From: Candidatus Gastranaerophilales bacterium
Lineage (GTDB): Bacteria; Cyanobacteriota; Vampirovibrionia; Gastranaerophilales; CAJFVJ01
Direction: 5' to 3'
Length of the DNA: 24,596 nucleotides
NCBI GenBank assembly: GCA_028694275.1
Contig: JAQUTS010000006.1
Coordinates: 1 to 24,596 of the forward strand
The position numbers and the translations under genes were made by a program. Shown one piece after another: positions 14,603 through 22,015 of the stretch (the first letter of the stretch is position 1; each line of letters opens with the position of its first letter). The notes beneath the pieces are model-generated. The model saw only the letters and a list, made by a program, of their open reading frames with translations. It ran no database searches and was not told the DNA's origin.

Positions 14603-15694
14603 TCATTTTGAAGATTTTTCATTATATTCTAATAGTTCAGCTGTTAGTAAATCCCAAACCTTTTCCGCAAAAGCTATAAAACCATATTGTTTTCCGTAAA
14701 ACTCATTAAAAAAGATATTATAAGCAAAGTTTACTTCATTTTTAAACGATAATTTTTCTTCTGCCTTTAGCCAATCGCCTAAAGGACTTCCAGGTTCTTT
14801 ATCAAGAAGTCTTTCTTCGTAAATTTCATGAGCTAATTTTTCGATTTGTTTTTGGCTCATTAAGGCATTAGTAACAAAAGATTCAATCTGATTCAATTCA
14901 AGCAAATTAACAAGTAATAAATCCAGATAGTATTTTAAGTCAGATGTTATTGCTAGATTTTTAAGATTAGGAATAATTACTTGAGTTAAATTATGGAGTC
15001 TATATTTGTTCGATTTATAAAAATGCTGATGTGCTTCAACTATTTTATCTATTGCTCTACAGTTTCTTACAGAATCTAAATCTAATTTAGCAAAACATTC
15101 ATTAAATTTAGCTTTTTCAAAATCACAATTACCTGAATTTAAAAATAATTTTCTTTCTTCTTCGGAAAGACCTGTAATTTGATGCTTTAAGTCAATTATA
15201 AGCCAATATAACTCTGTTTTTAGCAGCTCAGCGAGATATTCTTTTCCCCTGAGAGAAGAAGATATTTGTTTAAATGAATTGTAAGCATTAACAAGCGTGA
15301 TATATGGTGGATTGCCTATGACTACATCAAAACCACCTTTCTCATGAAAAACTTCCGAAAAATATATTTCAAAATCAAAGGAATTATCTTTTGTAAGTTC
15401 TTTGATTATTTCATCAATCTCCTTTTTAAGTCTTCTTTTTTCAGATTTTTGAGTTGAATTAAAATATTGTGGCTTTAGTTCCTCCAACTTTTCAAAATAA
15501 AACTGATTAAATAAGTTTTTTTCAACTCCCAAAAGAGAATTACCGCAAACAATTTTGTAATCTAAGTTTGGAAGAGGTTTTATATTTTCGATATCATCTT
15601 CATCAACAACCAAAGATAGCCATAGTCTCAATTTGGCAATTTCGATAGCTCCACAGTCAATATCTACCCCATAAATCGAGTTTTGGATGATATT
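14603..15694 (-). pseudogene. Fragment of a type IIG/Eco57I-like N6-adenine DNA methyltransferase
   Basis: The frame is open from a stop at 15697-15695 to 14603, with a TTG at 15631 as the only convenient start. The amino-acid sequence runs upstream of that codon as typical methyltransferase (NSIYGVDIDCGAIEIAKLRL), so the real start is lost. Visible motifs: GVDID (acidic residue contacting SAM), RLWLSLVVDED, and the catalytic motif IV NPPY in VVIGNPPYITL. Full enzymes of this class run to about 1000 residues with an N-terminal nuclease and a C-terminal target-recognition domain; here about 360 remain, lacking SAM motif I, the nuclease and most of the TRD. The C-terminal 200 residues are helical and do not follow the usual pattern. 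It is almost surely inactive and marks an earlier restriction-modification gene in element B. Confidence 0.7.
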
Positions 15695-15741
15695 TTACAG
15701 AAGCCTAAGTTAAGGGTTGTGAGTTAACTGTTTTTATTTAA

Positions 15742-15930
15742 TTACCCTTGTTCTTTCCATTGGAATATTTCTTTATAAATGATATTAAAAAGAGGATTGT
15801 TGGAGGTCGTTCTTTCTGTGGCATTTATTATTGATGAAATTGATTTTTGATTATTACTTTCTTTTAATTCCGTAAATAAATCGGATATAGACAAATGATT
15901 TTTATTTAACCAAAAATATTCAAAGTCGCT
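15742..15930 (-). pseudogene. Short coding remnant, 62 codons without a start
   Basis: Frame between two stops reading SDFEYFWLNKNHLSISDLF, then SSIINATERTTSNNPLFNII, ending FQWKEQG. It reads like real protein and lies just upstream of the methyltransferase fragment, so it is probably another piece of the same gene or of its neighbour. No start or ribosome site. The remaining 15931-16001 sequence is AT-rich without a gene. Confidence 0.35.
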
Positions 15931-16001
15931 TTAGTATTTATTATCAAATCTATTATAACATTTATGAAAAAATAAGGTTTAATACTAAATGTTTTTAATA
16001 C

Positions 16002-16021
16002 TTTGCCACGGATTTGCCACG
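16002..16021 (+). repeat. Paired 9-mer (TTTGCCACG x2), right copy
   Basis: TTTGCCACG, GA, TTTGCCACG; 81 bases before the right att core. Same 9+2+9 geometry as the TGGAACAAT pair at 10362-10381. Between it and att, AAGTGGTCGAAATGCA (16067-16082) is shared with element A. Confidence 0.6.
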
Positions 16022-16102
16022 AAATGATAAAAAGTACCCATAAATCAAAAAACCGACCCTTTATACAAGTGGTCGAAATGCAGTTATATCCTTAAACATG
16101 AG

Positions 16103-16148
16103 AAAATACCCTGGACAGGATTCGAACCTGTGACCTACCGCTTAGAAG
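16103..16148 (+). repeat. Right 46-bp att repeat, inside tRNA-Arg
   Basis: Identical to 10585-10630 and covering the tRNA-Arg 3' half from the anticodon loop plus four bases beyond its end, so integration restores a whole tRNA on this side. Confidence 0.9.
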
Positions 16149-16180
16149 GCGGTCGCTCTATCCAACTGAGCTACCAAGGC
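16107..16180 (-). tRNA. tRNA-Arg (anticodon TCT)
   Basis: 74 bases, CCA not encoded. The acceptor GCCTTGG pairs with CCAGGGT (two G-U pairs) with discriminator A. The D-arm is AGCTCAGTTGGATAGAGC; the anticodon stem ACCGC/GCGGT has loop CTTCTAA (anticodon TCT, reads AGA); the T-arm is ACAGG-TTCGAAT-CCTGT. It serves as integration site for element B. The amidase gene lies 70 bp upstream. Confidence 0.95.
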
Positions 16181-16250
16181 ATAGTAAAGTATATTTACTT
16201 TTTTATTTTACATGAAAAATTTTTAAAATAAAGACTTTTTTCACAAAACC

Positions 16251-17990
16251 TTAATTAGCCTGTTTTTTCAAAAAATTCTCGACACCTTTTTTTATCGCCG
16301 CAGCAAACTTTTTTTGATAAATAGGGTCAATAAGCATCTCATATTCTGATGGATTAATCATATAAGCACACTCAACCAAAACACTGACAGGGATTGTAGG
16401 ACGAGTCAAAACAAAACTTCTTTTGTTCACCCCATCATCCATAAGTCCCGTATCACAAAGCAAAGCAGCCTGTATCGCTTCTGCCAAAGGCTTGGCCTGC
16501 GGTTGATAATAATACGTACCCGTCCCGTGTTTTTGATAAGGGTCCAATCCATCAGGCAAAGCATTACAATGAATGCTCAACAAAATCAAAGCTCCATTCA
16601 ATTTCGCAGCCTCGGGCCTAAAATACAAATCCGTCTTAACATCAGAAGCTCTTGTCAAAAGAACCTTCGCGCCGGCATCAGAGAGTTCTTGAGCCAAATA
16701 TGCACAAATAGCAAGATTAACATCCTTTTCGCACACACCTGTCGGGCCTATAGCCCCTTTTTCATCCCCACCATGCCCGGGATCAAGAGCTATAACAATA
16801 TCCTGAAGAGGACAATTTGTATTTATAAAAGGTTTTTTGGGCATCTTAAGGATAAATTCATCATTTTTAAAATAATAATCATAACCCCACATTTGTTTAT
16901 TTTTCATCTCAAGCATAAGGCTGAGTTTTTTACTCTGCGGTTCAATGATTTTGAGGCTTTTTATGTCTTCATCTTTGTACTCATCCATAGAAAAATTATT
17001 ATTCGAACCGTAAACATCTATTCTGATTTTATTCGGGGCTTGCTGCTCAACGATTACAGGCAATTTATATTCCATCGGAAATGAGATATAAATATTATCT
17101 TTATCAGAATACACATTCAAATCGCTCAAATCACTCTGAGGCGGTATAACACTTGCCGAGAGCAAATCTACATCTTTTTTACTGACCCAGACATTTTTAT
17201 CTTGGGTCAAAGAAACACGATAAAAATCTCCCTCAGACCCGTTTATGGTCAAAACTGTATCTTTTAACAAAGGCGGAAGCCTCTCCCCGTCAGGCGTTGC
17301 CCTGATAATTGTTTTATCCGCAATACATCTGACAAGAACATTTTCATCGGCAGAAACAACGCTGACAGAGCCTTTCGCCCTATCGGAAACTTTGACTTTG
17401 CCATCATCAAGGAAAACACTGATAGAAGAATAATCAAATTTGTCTCCGGGCAAAATCTTGTAAAAACCGCGATACACACCTTGCTTGCCAGCTTCTGTAA
17501 AAGAAAGCTCTCTCATAGGGGTGTATTCTTTGCCGACTTTGAAATATGCGTAATGCCCCGTAGCCCCCTGAAACTCAACGGTTACAACATCTCCAGCCTT
17601 ATACACGAGATCGGCCTTTGGCAAAATCGTTGATTTGAGTATTTTTACAGGATACTTAGGGAGAGATTTGGCACTCAAAGAGCGGTGAATTGTGTATTTT
17701 GAGACAACTTTATCCTCCCCGAGCGTTGTCGTAAAAGTAAAATGATTTGCCCCAAAACCAAGTGGCACAACTTTTACAAAAGAACCCGAGGGATAAACCA
17801 TGACATCTTCATTGTTTATGTGAAGCTTGCATCTTGGATCGACGCTTCCGACAATAAATGTAGATTCCGCATTTATCTGAGCCCTTGGTGCAGGATAGAC
17901 AACACTCACAGCCTTGTTTTCTGATGAATAACAGGCTTGTGTTGAAAATAAAAATACACTCAAAAGTAAAAAATAAAAGAATCGTTTCAT
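16251..17990 (-). CDS. Exported N-acetylmuramoyl-L-alanine amidase (Amidase_3) with Ig-like and SH3-like domains
   Basis: 579 aa. Cleaves the MurNAc-L-Ala amide bond of peptidoglycan in the periplasm. Signal peptide 1-20 (KRFFYFLLLSVFLFSTQA; the following Cys does not make a good lipobox). An Ig-like beta domain lies at about 28-105, a second beta module at about 110-210, an SH3-type domain at about 218-277 (NVLVRCIADKTIIRATPDGE to VWVSKKDVDLL), an AMIN-like region at about 290-385, and Amidase_3 at about 396-575. The zinc site is complete: H406 in DPGHGG, E421 in CEKDVNL, H474 in LSIHCNA; the catalytic Glu is E540 in VLVECAYMINP. The N-terminal modules probably target it to the wall or division site, as the AMIN domain does in AmiC. 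Only a weak ribosome site (AAGGA, about 13 bases away). The gene ends 70 bp before tRNA-Arg. Confidence 0.92.
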   Translation of the reverse strand: MKRFFYFLLLSVFLFSTQACYSSENKAVSVVYPAPRAQINAESTFIVGSVDPRCKLHINNEDVMVYPSGSFVKVVPLGFGANHFTFTTTLGEDKVVSKYTIHRSLSAKSLPKYPVKILKSTILPKADLVYKAGDVVTVEFQGATGHYAYFKVGKEYTPMRELSFTEAGKQGVYRGFYKILPGDKFDYSSISVFLDDGKVKVSDRAKGSVSVVSADENVLVRCIADKTIIRATPDGERLPPLLKDTVLTINGSEGDFYRVSLTQDKNVWVSKKDVDLLSASVIPPQSDLSDLNVYSDKDNIYISFPMEYKLPVIVEQQAPNKIRIDVYGSNNNFSMDEYKDEDIKSLKIIEPQSKKLSLMLEMKNKQMWGYDYYFKNDEFILKMPKKPFINTNCPLQDIVIALDPGHGGDEKGAIGPTGVCEKDVNLAICAYLAQELSDAGAKVLLTRASDVKTDLYFRPEAAKLNGALILLSIHCNALPDGLDPYQKHGTGTYYYQPQAKPLAEAIQAALLCDTGLMDDGVNKRSFVLTRPTIPVSVLVECAYMINPSEYEMLIDPIYQKKFAAAIKKGVENFLKKQAN

Positions 17991-18100
17991 CTGTTTCGTA
18001 ATATTCCTTTATATTTATTGTAGTAAAAAAGCAATTTTTTGCACATAAATTGTTTTATATATACATAGTAAATACTAGTTCTATAAGAGAAAGTACGTCG

Positions 18101-18286
18101 ATGACAAAAGCATTAGCAGAAATAACAGATATCGAATCATCAAATGTCTTCATCCAGTTGGCATTTTATAAAAATTCTAAAGAAACTCAAGAACTAAGTT
18201 TTGGCAAAAGTAAAGAAACTCTTGATAAAATCAGAGAAAAAATCTCAAGAGGAAGAAGCCAATACAAATCCTATTTGATGGACTAA
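18101..18286 (+). CDS. Small hypothetical protein (61 aa)
   Basis: The ATG at 18101 is preferred to the one at 18050: the extra 17 residues look like leader DNA, and AGAGAAAG lies upstream of 18101. The product is charged and soluble: EITDIESSNVFIQLAFYKNS is a likely strand-forming start, followed by a basic helical tail (KETLDKIREKISRGRSQYKS). Not recognised. A strong terminator follows 19 bp after the stop, so it is a single-gene transcript, divergent from the amidase gene. Confidence 0.6.
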   Translation: MTKALAEITDIESSNVFIQLAFYKNSKETQELSFGKSKETLDKIREKISRGRSQYKSYLMD

Positions 18287-18305
18287 AAAATAAAAACATT
18301 AACCC

Positions 18306-18340
18306 AAAAAAGAACAAATCCGAAGTTTTGTTCTTTTTTT
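18306..18340 (+). terminator. Intrinsic terminator
   Basis: Perfect 13-bp A/T-rich stem (18306-18318 with 18327-18339), 8-base loop TCCGAAGT, and a run of Ts. It ends the transcript of the 61-aa gene. Confidence 0.85.
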
Positions 18341-18444
18341 ATGCTCATAAAGCAAAAATTTGTTAACAATTATGGCAAAAAAAGCAATCATAAATATTTA
18401 GAGACCTTATATAAAAACAATCCAAAACAAAAGGCCTCTAAAAA

Positions 18445-19173
18445 ATGAAAACCAAAGCGATGATTTTTACAACAGCATTTTTGAGCGTATTGCCGATGAA
18501 AGTCGGTGAACACGCAAAACCCTTGGTGCACAACCCTATTGTAAAAACAATGCAACAACCCTCAAAAGATATTATGCAGCATACAAAAGTCCTTTCATTA
18601 AAAGACTCAATCGAAGCCATAATTGAAAGAGAAAAACAGATTTTTGAAAGTACAAAAGCACTCGTAAGCAAAAATTTCGACGAAGAAACAGCTCAATCAC
18701 TTATGAGATGTGCCGAAGAACCTGATGATCAGCTATTTTTGACAGCACAAATAGCAAAAAACAATCAAAGACAAGATGAAAAACTATCTGCCTACACATT
18801 GATGAAATTGCTTGATCGCAGCAAAAAAGAAGATCAGGATTTTGCACTAAATCTCATAACCGCAAAACAATACAACAACAAACACTACTCTGATGAAGCC
18901 ATAGACGGTATATCAGGAGCCATCAGACGTTCCTCTTTCAGTTATTCCACCAAAAACCTTGTGAACAAAATGCTAAAAGACGGCTACCCCGAAGAAGGTT
19001 TTGTAAAAATCCTGGATGAGCTCGGCATATCTAAGCGTTATGTTTTTATTCCGTATAAAGAATACGCCCAAAAATACGAAATTGCCCAAAAGATGACAGA
19101 AAAAACAAAAGACGGAAGCTTCATTCCTGCAGAGCAAATCCTAAAAAAGCTCTCAGAAATCGAAGATGAATAG
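18445..19173 (+). CDS. Hypothetical helical protein (242 aa)
   Basis: Not recognised. The N-terminus (MKTKAMIFTTAFLSVLPMKV) is weakly hydrophobic and could be a poor signal peptide or a buried helix. The rest is charged and almost entirely helical, with stretches such as LSLKDSIEAIIEREKQIFES and AQKMTEKTKDGSFIP; residues 60-180 look like a helical-repeat bundle. One Cys. The start has AAGG about 10 bases upstream. It lies just before the flagellin gene on the same strand, but 181 bp and a separate sigma-28-like promoter divide them, so co-transcription is not required. A structural or regulatory role cannot be read from the sequence. Confidence 0.65.
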   Translation: MKTKAMIFTTAFLSVLPMKVGEHAKPLVHNPIVKTMQQPSKDIMQHTKVLSLKDSIEAIIEREKQIFESTKALVSKNFDEETAQSLMRCAEEPDDQLFLTAQIAKNNQRQDEKLSAYTLMKLLDRSKKEDQDFALNLITAKQYNNKHYSDEAIDGISGAIRRSSFSYSTKNLVNKMLKDGYPEEGFVKILDELGISKRYVFIPYKEYAQKYEIAQKMTEKTKDGSFIPAEQILKKLSEIEDE

Positions 19174-19296
19174 ATTTATCCAAAATCATACAATTTTTGC
19201 CTAAATTGTTCTCTTTTTTATTCAATTTTTGCAACTAAAGTTTGAATTCATACAAAATTTCTAAAACTAAAGTACCAAAATACACTTTTCAAAGTA

Positions 19297-19323
19297 TTAA
19301 GTAAAAAATATTCTACCCGATAT
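19297..19323 (+). promoter_or_regulatory. Sigma-28 (FliA)-like promoter of the flagellin gene
   Basis: TTAA (19297-19300), exactly 15 bases, then CCCGATAT (19316-19323). The consensus is TAAA-N15-GCCGATAA; the -10 matches 6 of 8. Predicted transcript start is near 19330, about 25 bases before the ATG. Confidence 0.6.
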
Positions 19324-19354
19324 AAAACATGGAGAGTACTAATCTAGAGTCTTT

Positions 19355-21922
19355 ATGAGTTTATATTTTGATCCGAAAACGTTTCTTTTTTCAAGAAACC
19401 TATCCTTGCTAAACAAACAACAACAAACTGTTATGCAAAGGCTTGCAACAGGTATTAAAATCAATACTGCAAAAGACGATGCTGCCAATTTTGCCCTCTC
19501 CTCCAAAATGCAAAAAGAAATTACGGGAAACACAGTCGCAAACAGCAATACAAAACAAGCACAATCTCTTCTTAATATTGCAGATAATTCTTTAGACTCT
19601 ATGCTCAAATCTCTCCAAAGAGCCAGAACTCTCACCGTGCAAGCCGCAAATTCAACATATTCTGATGAAGAAAGAAAAATGATTCAAAATGAAGTTGATG
19701 AAATCGGCAGCGGCATAAAACAGCTTTATAACAACACGAAATATGACAATAAAAACATCTTCAACCCCGGCAAAGCAACAGAAGTACCCCAAGTAATGAG
19801 TTACCAAGATGCAATTGCAGCAGGTTATACCGATGATCAAATCATCAAAGATGCAAACGATTTAATAACAAAAATCACAGACAATCACTCAGGCGATTTT
19901 ATTCTTGTATCGAATATAAACATGGCAAGCTTGGGTACTCTCACAACAAATGCTATTGCATATTTCGAGGGAAATCTCGATGGCGGTGGGCATACAATCA
20001 GCAATTACTCTTCAAGCAATCCGCTATTTGGAGCCATTATAGGAGGAAGTGTTAAAAACCTCACAATGGACAATGTCAATGTCACTAACGGAAGTCCTCT
20101 TGTAAATTATTTTAACGGCTCTGAAATAAGCAATGTTCACTCAACAGGATCTGTAAATAATGGTTCAGGCCTTGTTGACTCCTTCCAAGGCGGAGTGATG
20201 AAAAACTGCAGTTCTTCTTGCCAAATAACAAACAGTACGGGATTTTCTTCCTCTCAAGGAGGCCTTGTTGGTTATGCATACAATGTTACTGTCTCTGACA
20301 GTTTTTCTACAGGAAATATAAACTCAATCTCAAACTCATATATAGGCGGACTTATAGGCAATGCAGGAAATATCACCGTTGATAATTGCTATGCAACAGG
20401 TGATATTAATTCAACAGGAAATTCCTATGAAATCGGAGGATTCATAGGCTACACTTATGATTCAACCATAACCAACTCATTTGCAACAGGTAATATATCA
20501 AGTCAAAATGGCGGTCAAGTCGGCGGATTTGCTGGATATTTAAACGACACAAATATCTCTGATTGCTATGCAAAAGGAAATATCAGCTCCCAAAACGAAA
20601 ATGCTTCATTGGGAGGCTTTGCTGCTTATCTTTATGGCGGTACGGTCAAATCAAGCTACGCAGAAGGTAACATCTCAGGGTTAGGCGACTACCTTGGCGG
20701 ATTTACCGGCTCAGCATATTCTAATATCTCCGATTGCACAGCCTCAGGAGATATTAATATAAGCAAAAACTCCTATGCGGGTGGATTTACAGGCATAGCA
20801 GGATATGGCTACAACATTACAAACTGTAGAGCAACAGGAAATATATCTATAGATGATGCCAATAATAGCTATAATGGAGGATTTGTAGGTCAAGGAATGG
20901 GGACAATATCCAACTCATTCTCAACAGGAAATATTACAGCTACAAACAGCTCTAGTGTTTCTAACGGCGGCTTTGCGGGCATGAATTTTTCAATAATAAC
21001 AAATTCCTACACCACAGGAAATATATCTGTGGATAACACAACAAGTACAAATAACGGTGGCTTTGTAGGAATGGGGGGAGCAACAAACAGTTACACAACG
21101 GGAAATGTCACAGTAACAAACTCCACAAATGACAACACAGGCGGATTTTTAGGGCACAGTGCAGGTACCACAAGCACTAATTGTTACGCAACGGGAAATG
21201 TCACAGGTAACAGTTATACAGGCGGCTTCGGAGGATTTAATGTATCACCTGTTAACAATAGTTACGCATCAGGAAACGTCACAGGTAACAGTGCCTCAAC
21301 AGGGGGATTCATAGGAGAAAATCACTCTGTTAATGTTGATAATAATGCCTATGCCAACAATATGACACAAAGCGTAGGAGTTTCAGAACTCATAAGCCAA
21401 GCGCAATTCTCAGGGAATATAAACACCGTCGCCCAATATTGGGACGCTGCTGTTTGGGACTTCTCAGGCACCATGCCGCACATCAACAATGCAGGTGCAC
21501 AAAGAAGACAATCTCAAACAAACGATCAAGGACTCAATATTCAAATAGGAGCAGGGTATCAACCAGAAGATGTTTATGAAATAAACACAGGCTTTGAGCT
21601 TGGAGATTTGCTTTTTGACCTTACAACACCAAAAACAGCAAGAGAAACTCTTGATGAATTGGATAAAGAAATCAATTTTTTGACTGCCCTAAGAAGCAAA
21701 CTCGGCTCACAATCATCGGCTCTGGATTCAATTAACAGCTACCAAAATTCCAAAATAAACAATTATACTTCTTCAAACAGTGCAATAAAAGATACAGACT
21801 TCGCAAAAAATACAGCAGAATTAACAAGACTTCAAATACTTCAACAAAGCACTCAAAACGTCTATATGCAATACATGCAAATGAACAAACAGCTGGTTTA
21901 CGGGCTTCTCAATATACAATGA
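19355..21922 (+). CDS. Flagellin with GLUG-repeat variable domain
   Basis: 855 aa (typical flagellins are 270-550). The N-terminal 1-140 is a flagellin D0/D1 helix pair: SLLNKQQQTVMQRLATGIKI, DDAANFALSSKMQ, and SLQRARTLTVQAANST. The C-terminal 95 residues (from about 761) are the matching D1/D0 helices, ending LQILQQSTQNVYMQYMQMNK. Between them the usual D2/D3 domain is replaced by a beta-rich module: a lead-in (about 165-270, with DGGGHTIS) and about 13 GLUG units of the form GGFIGYTYDSTITNSFATGN (about 290-690), closing with WDAAVWDFSGTMPHI. GLUG repeats occur in adhesins and probably form a solenoid. No signal peptide, as expected for type III export. It should assemble into a filament with an adhesin-like outer surface (inference). 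The ribosome site is weak (AGAG). The sigma-28-like promoter supports flagellar regulation. Paired in design with the 4043-5665 protein. Confidence 0.9.
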   Translation: MSLYFDPKTFLFSRNLSLLNKQQQTVMQRLATGIKINTAKDDAANFALSSKMQKEITGNTVANSNTKQAQSLLNIADNSLDSMLKSLQRARTLTVQAANSTYSDEERKMIQNEVDEIGSGIKQLYNNTKYDNKNIFNPGKATEVPQVMSYQDAIAAGYTDDQIIKDANDLITKITDNHSGDFILVSNINMASLGTLTTNAIAYFEGNLDGGGHTISNYSSSNPLFGAIIGGSVKNLTMDNVNVTNGSPLVNYFNGSEISNVHSTGSVNNGSGLVDSFQGGVMKNCSSSCQITNSTGFSSSQGGLVGYAYNVTVSDSFSTGNINSISNSYIGGLIGNAGNITVDNCYATGDINSTGNSYEIGGFIGYTYDSTITNSFATGNISSQNGGQVGGFAGYLNDTNISDCYAKGNISSQNENASLGGFAAYLYGGTVKSSYAEGNISGLGDYLGGFTGSAYSNISDCTASGDINISKNSYAGGFTGIAGYGYNITNCRATGNISIDDANNSYNGGFVGQGMGTISNSFSTGNITATNSSSVSNGGFAGMNFSIITNSYTTGNISVDNTTSTNNGGFVGMGGATNSYTTGNVTVTNSTNDNTGGFLGHSAGTTSTNCYATGNVTGNSYTGGFGGFNVSPVNNSYASGNVTGNSASTGGFIGENHSVNVDNNAYANNMTQSVGVSELISQAQFSGNINTVAQYWDAAVWDFSGTMPHINNAGAQRRQSQTNDQGLNIQIGAGYQPEDVYEINTGFELGDLLFDLTTPKTARETLDELDKEINFLTALRSKLGSQSSALDSINSYQNSKINNYTSSNSAIKDTDFAKNTAELTRLQILQQSTQNVYMQYMQMNKQLVYGLLNIQ

Positions 21923-21952
21923 TAAAAAACCTCTCCTTTATATAATCTTTAC

Positions 21953-21979
21953 TTGCTCTTGAGCAAATTCTGTTATAAT
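21953..21979 (+). promoter_or_regulatory. glmS promoter with overlapping palindrome
   Basis: Extended -10 TGTTATAAT (TATAAT at 21974-21979). Upstream is the perfect inverted repeat TTGCTC-TT-GAGCAA (21953-21966), whose left arm sits where a -35 box (15-base spacer) would be; it may be an operator. The leader of about 30 bases is too short for a glmS ribozyme. Confidence 0.6.
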
Positions 21980-22015
21980 GTACTCAAATAATAGAATTAA
22001 AAAGGGAAGTGCATC

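Larger units (their letters stand above)
10585..16148. mobile_element. Putative integrated element B in tRNA-Arg(TCT), about 5.5 kb
   Basis: Bracketed by the 46-bp duplications and, just inside them, by TTTGCCACG pairs at 10759-10778 and 16002-16021. Cargo: a toxin-antitoxin-like pair, a small DNA-binding-like protein, a small secreted protein, two hypotheticals, a parS-like site and methyltransferase debris. No integrase or mobilisation gene is seen, so it is a remnant or depends on an integrase elsewhere. Confidence 0.7.

Noticed and set aside
10631..16102. Integrase for the tRNA-Arg element
   Set aside because: No frame with a tyrosine or serine recombinase signature was found in either element.
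16181..16205. AGTAAA/TTTACT hairpin as terminator of the amidase gene
   Set aside because: The T-run follows on the plus strand, the wrong direction for the minus-strand gene.
21980..22015. glmS ribozyme in the glmS leader
   Set aside because: The leader is only about 36 bases; the ribozyme needs about 150 or more and its core is absent.
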